The notes under the pieces: generated by a model
What the model was told of the DNA's origin: nothing
Databases searched by the model: none
What the model saw: the letters and a program-made list of their open reading frames with translations, nothing else
Part shown: one piece after another, positions 62,950-64,000 of the stretch
How the letters are laid out: the number at the start of each line of letters is the position of its first letter
Numbering within the stretch: the first letter of the stretch is position 1
Assembly: GCA_030710605.1 (NCBI GenBank)
Contig: CP092876.1
Location: 64,294,115-64,358,114 of the forward strand
Reading direction: 5' to 3'
Length of the DNA stretch: 64,000 nucleotides
From: Cordylochernes scorpioides
Lineage: Eukaryota > Arthropoda > Arachnida > Pseudoscorpiones > Chernetidae
Position numbers and translations under genes: made by a program

Positions 62950-64000
62950 GCACGTTGTCGTTGATTTTTATTTGACAAATCCATGTTGTCTGGAGCTCAA
63001 AAGATTATTACTTTCATAAAATTCATAAATTCGATTTTTCAAAATTTTTTCGAAAATTTTTGAAAGATTTGAAATCAATGAGATAGGTCTATAACTTTTT
63101 GTTGATTCTAAATTAGATTTATGTGGTTTAGGAATTATCTTTAGAGCTGCTATTTTCCATTTCTCCGGATAATACCCCTTTTTGAATACATTTATTAAAT
63201 AGTTTGCATAACATATGCTTAATTTTTGGGTAAGCACATTTGATCATATTGTGGCGAAGAAATATTTTATTATTTAATTTAATATAATTCAATTAAAATA
63301 CTCAACAGATTATAAAAAAATATATTACTCTGTATTTGTGAAATCATCTTCAAAATATTTCTTTGCTTGCTTGCTTAAGATTCCCTAGCTGTAGATAGTT
63401 TTGCTGACTTGTTAATAATTGTCGACTCGTCGTTGTGACGTCATCAATAAATTATTTTATATCTTAGGATATTTCAAGGCTTGATTTCTACGCTACAATA
63501 TTGTTACTTATGTTGTCTAAACCTAGAGCTTTTTAAACATCACAATTAGAAATGATATTAATTATTTCTTCTACTTCGATAATAATTATGCTTGGATTAT
63601 TCATTCGTGGCTTAAAATTTCTAATTATTTGTTGTTGAAAATTGTCCAAATTAGGATCGTCTTCAGGAATTAAATCGTCCATTAATATGGTCATTGTTTG
63701 CTCTTTTAGATATTCTGGTGAATTGTCAATTATGGGAATTTCATTCTTTACATTTGAGGATCTTAATTTATTGAAGAACTTATAAGCATTACCAAATGGA
63801 TTATCTGTGTATTTTCTTCAATAACGTTTCGCCAGTTAGTTCTTTTAGCTTTTCTTATTGCATTAGTGTATTTGTTTCTTGCCAACTTAAATGTATATTA
63901 GCTGATTGTTTTATGACGATAATACTAGTTTCTAATATAATGAAAATGATTTTTTATTATTTCCTGTTCATTAGTCCACCAGTCAATTCTGGAAACATGT
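62950..64000 (-). pseudogene. Second LINE ORF2: reverse transcriptase start and linker
   Basis: Nearest the 3' side: GYYPEKWKIAALKIIPKPHK then SYRPISLISNLSKIFEKILK and NNLLSSRQHGFVK, the first RT motifs. Upstream, in several frames, IDWWTNEQEIIKN, LARNKYTNAIRKAKRTNW and MDDLIPEDDP are the linker between endonuclease and RT in I/Jockey-type LINEs. The palm core, thumb and RNase H are missing between this and 62940, so it is internally deleted. It continues past the window edge. Confidence 0.68.

Overview
This is invertebrate nuclear DNA, most likely from an arthropod or another protostome with a large, repeat-rich genome. The reasons are AT-rich introns of many kilobases, short coding exons with GC-rich third positions, animal splice signals, and dense Tc1/mariner, Penelope, LINE, SINE, Helitron and MITE sequence. 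I cannot name the species. There are no operons.

Two host genes are supported. The first is the TBP-like factor gene TBPL1/TRF2 on the + strand (exons at 5210-5292, 7046-7213 and 8528-8861; the 5' exon or exons are not seen). The second lies on the - strand and meets TBPL1 tail to tail near 9.03 kb. It is a gene of about 39 kb whose nine exons (47988 down to 9043) join with compatible splice phases. It encodes a single-pass membrane protein that I tentatively relate to invertebrate LolA-like-domain proteins. Nearly everything between 9.4 and 47.8 kb is therefore intron of this gene: a DD41D-spaced mariner (11.9-13.2 kb), a decayed LINE (17.2-22.4 kb), a tRNA-Gly-like gene, Helitron-type ends, a very large minisatellite field (28.8-38.0 kb), a Penelope-like element (43.4-44.4 kb) and a tRNA-Ala gene.

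The most striking object is at 31052-34507, inside the minisatellite. Two 186-bp LTRs differ at one position and are flanked by the 5-bp duplication CCTAT. A TGGCGCAG primer-binding-like site and a purine tract sit in the right places. There is no gag, protease, reverse transcriptase or integrase. The interior is one long minus-strand coding region, broken by two one-base frameshifts at short homopolymer runs. It encodes an acidic repeat-rich N-terminus, an SRR1-like domain and a haspin-like protein kinase domain. It looks like a recently mobile LTR element carrying a captured, fused cellular gene.

Beyond 48 kb the window is mostly repeats: an unidentified terminal exon (48.6-49.1 kb), an inverted-repeat element with a hammerhead-ribozyme-like core (51.5 kb), a 21-bp satellite (53.6-54.5 kb), a Helitron, a foldback element with a tRNA-like apex (57.7-58.1 kb), a second mariner-like transposase (58.3-59.4 kb) and two LINE copies in opposite orientation (59.6-62.5 kb and 62.6-64.0 kb). 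Several otherwise conserved frames are broken only by one-base shifts, so assembly indel errors have to be considered alongside real decay.
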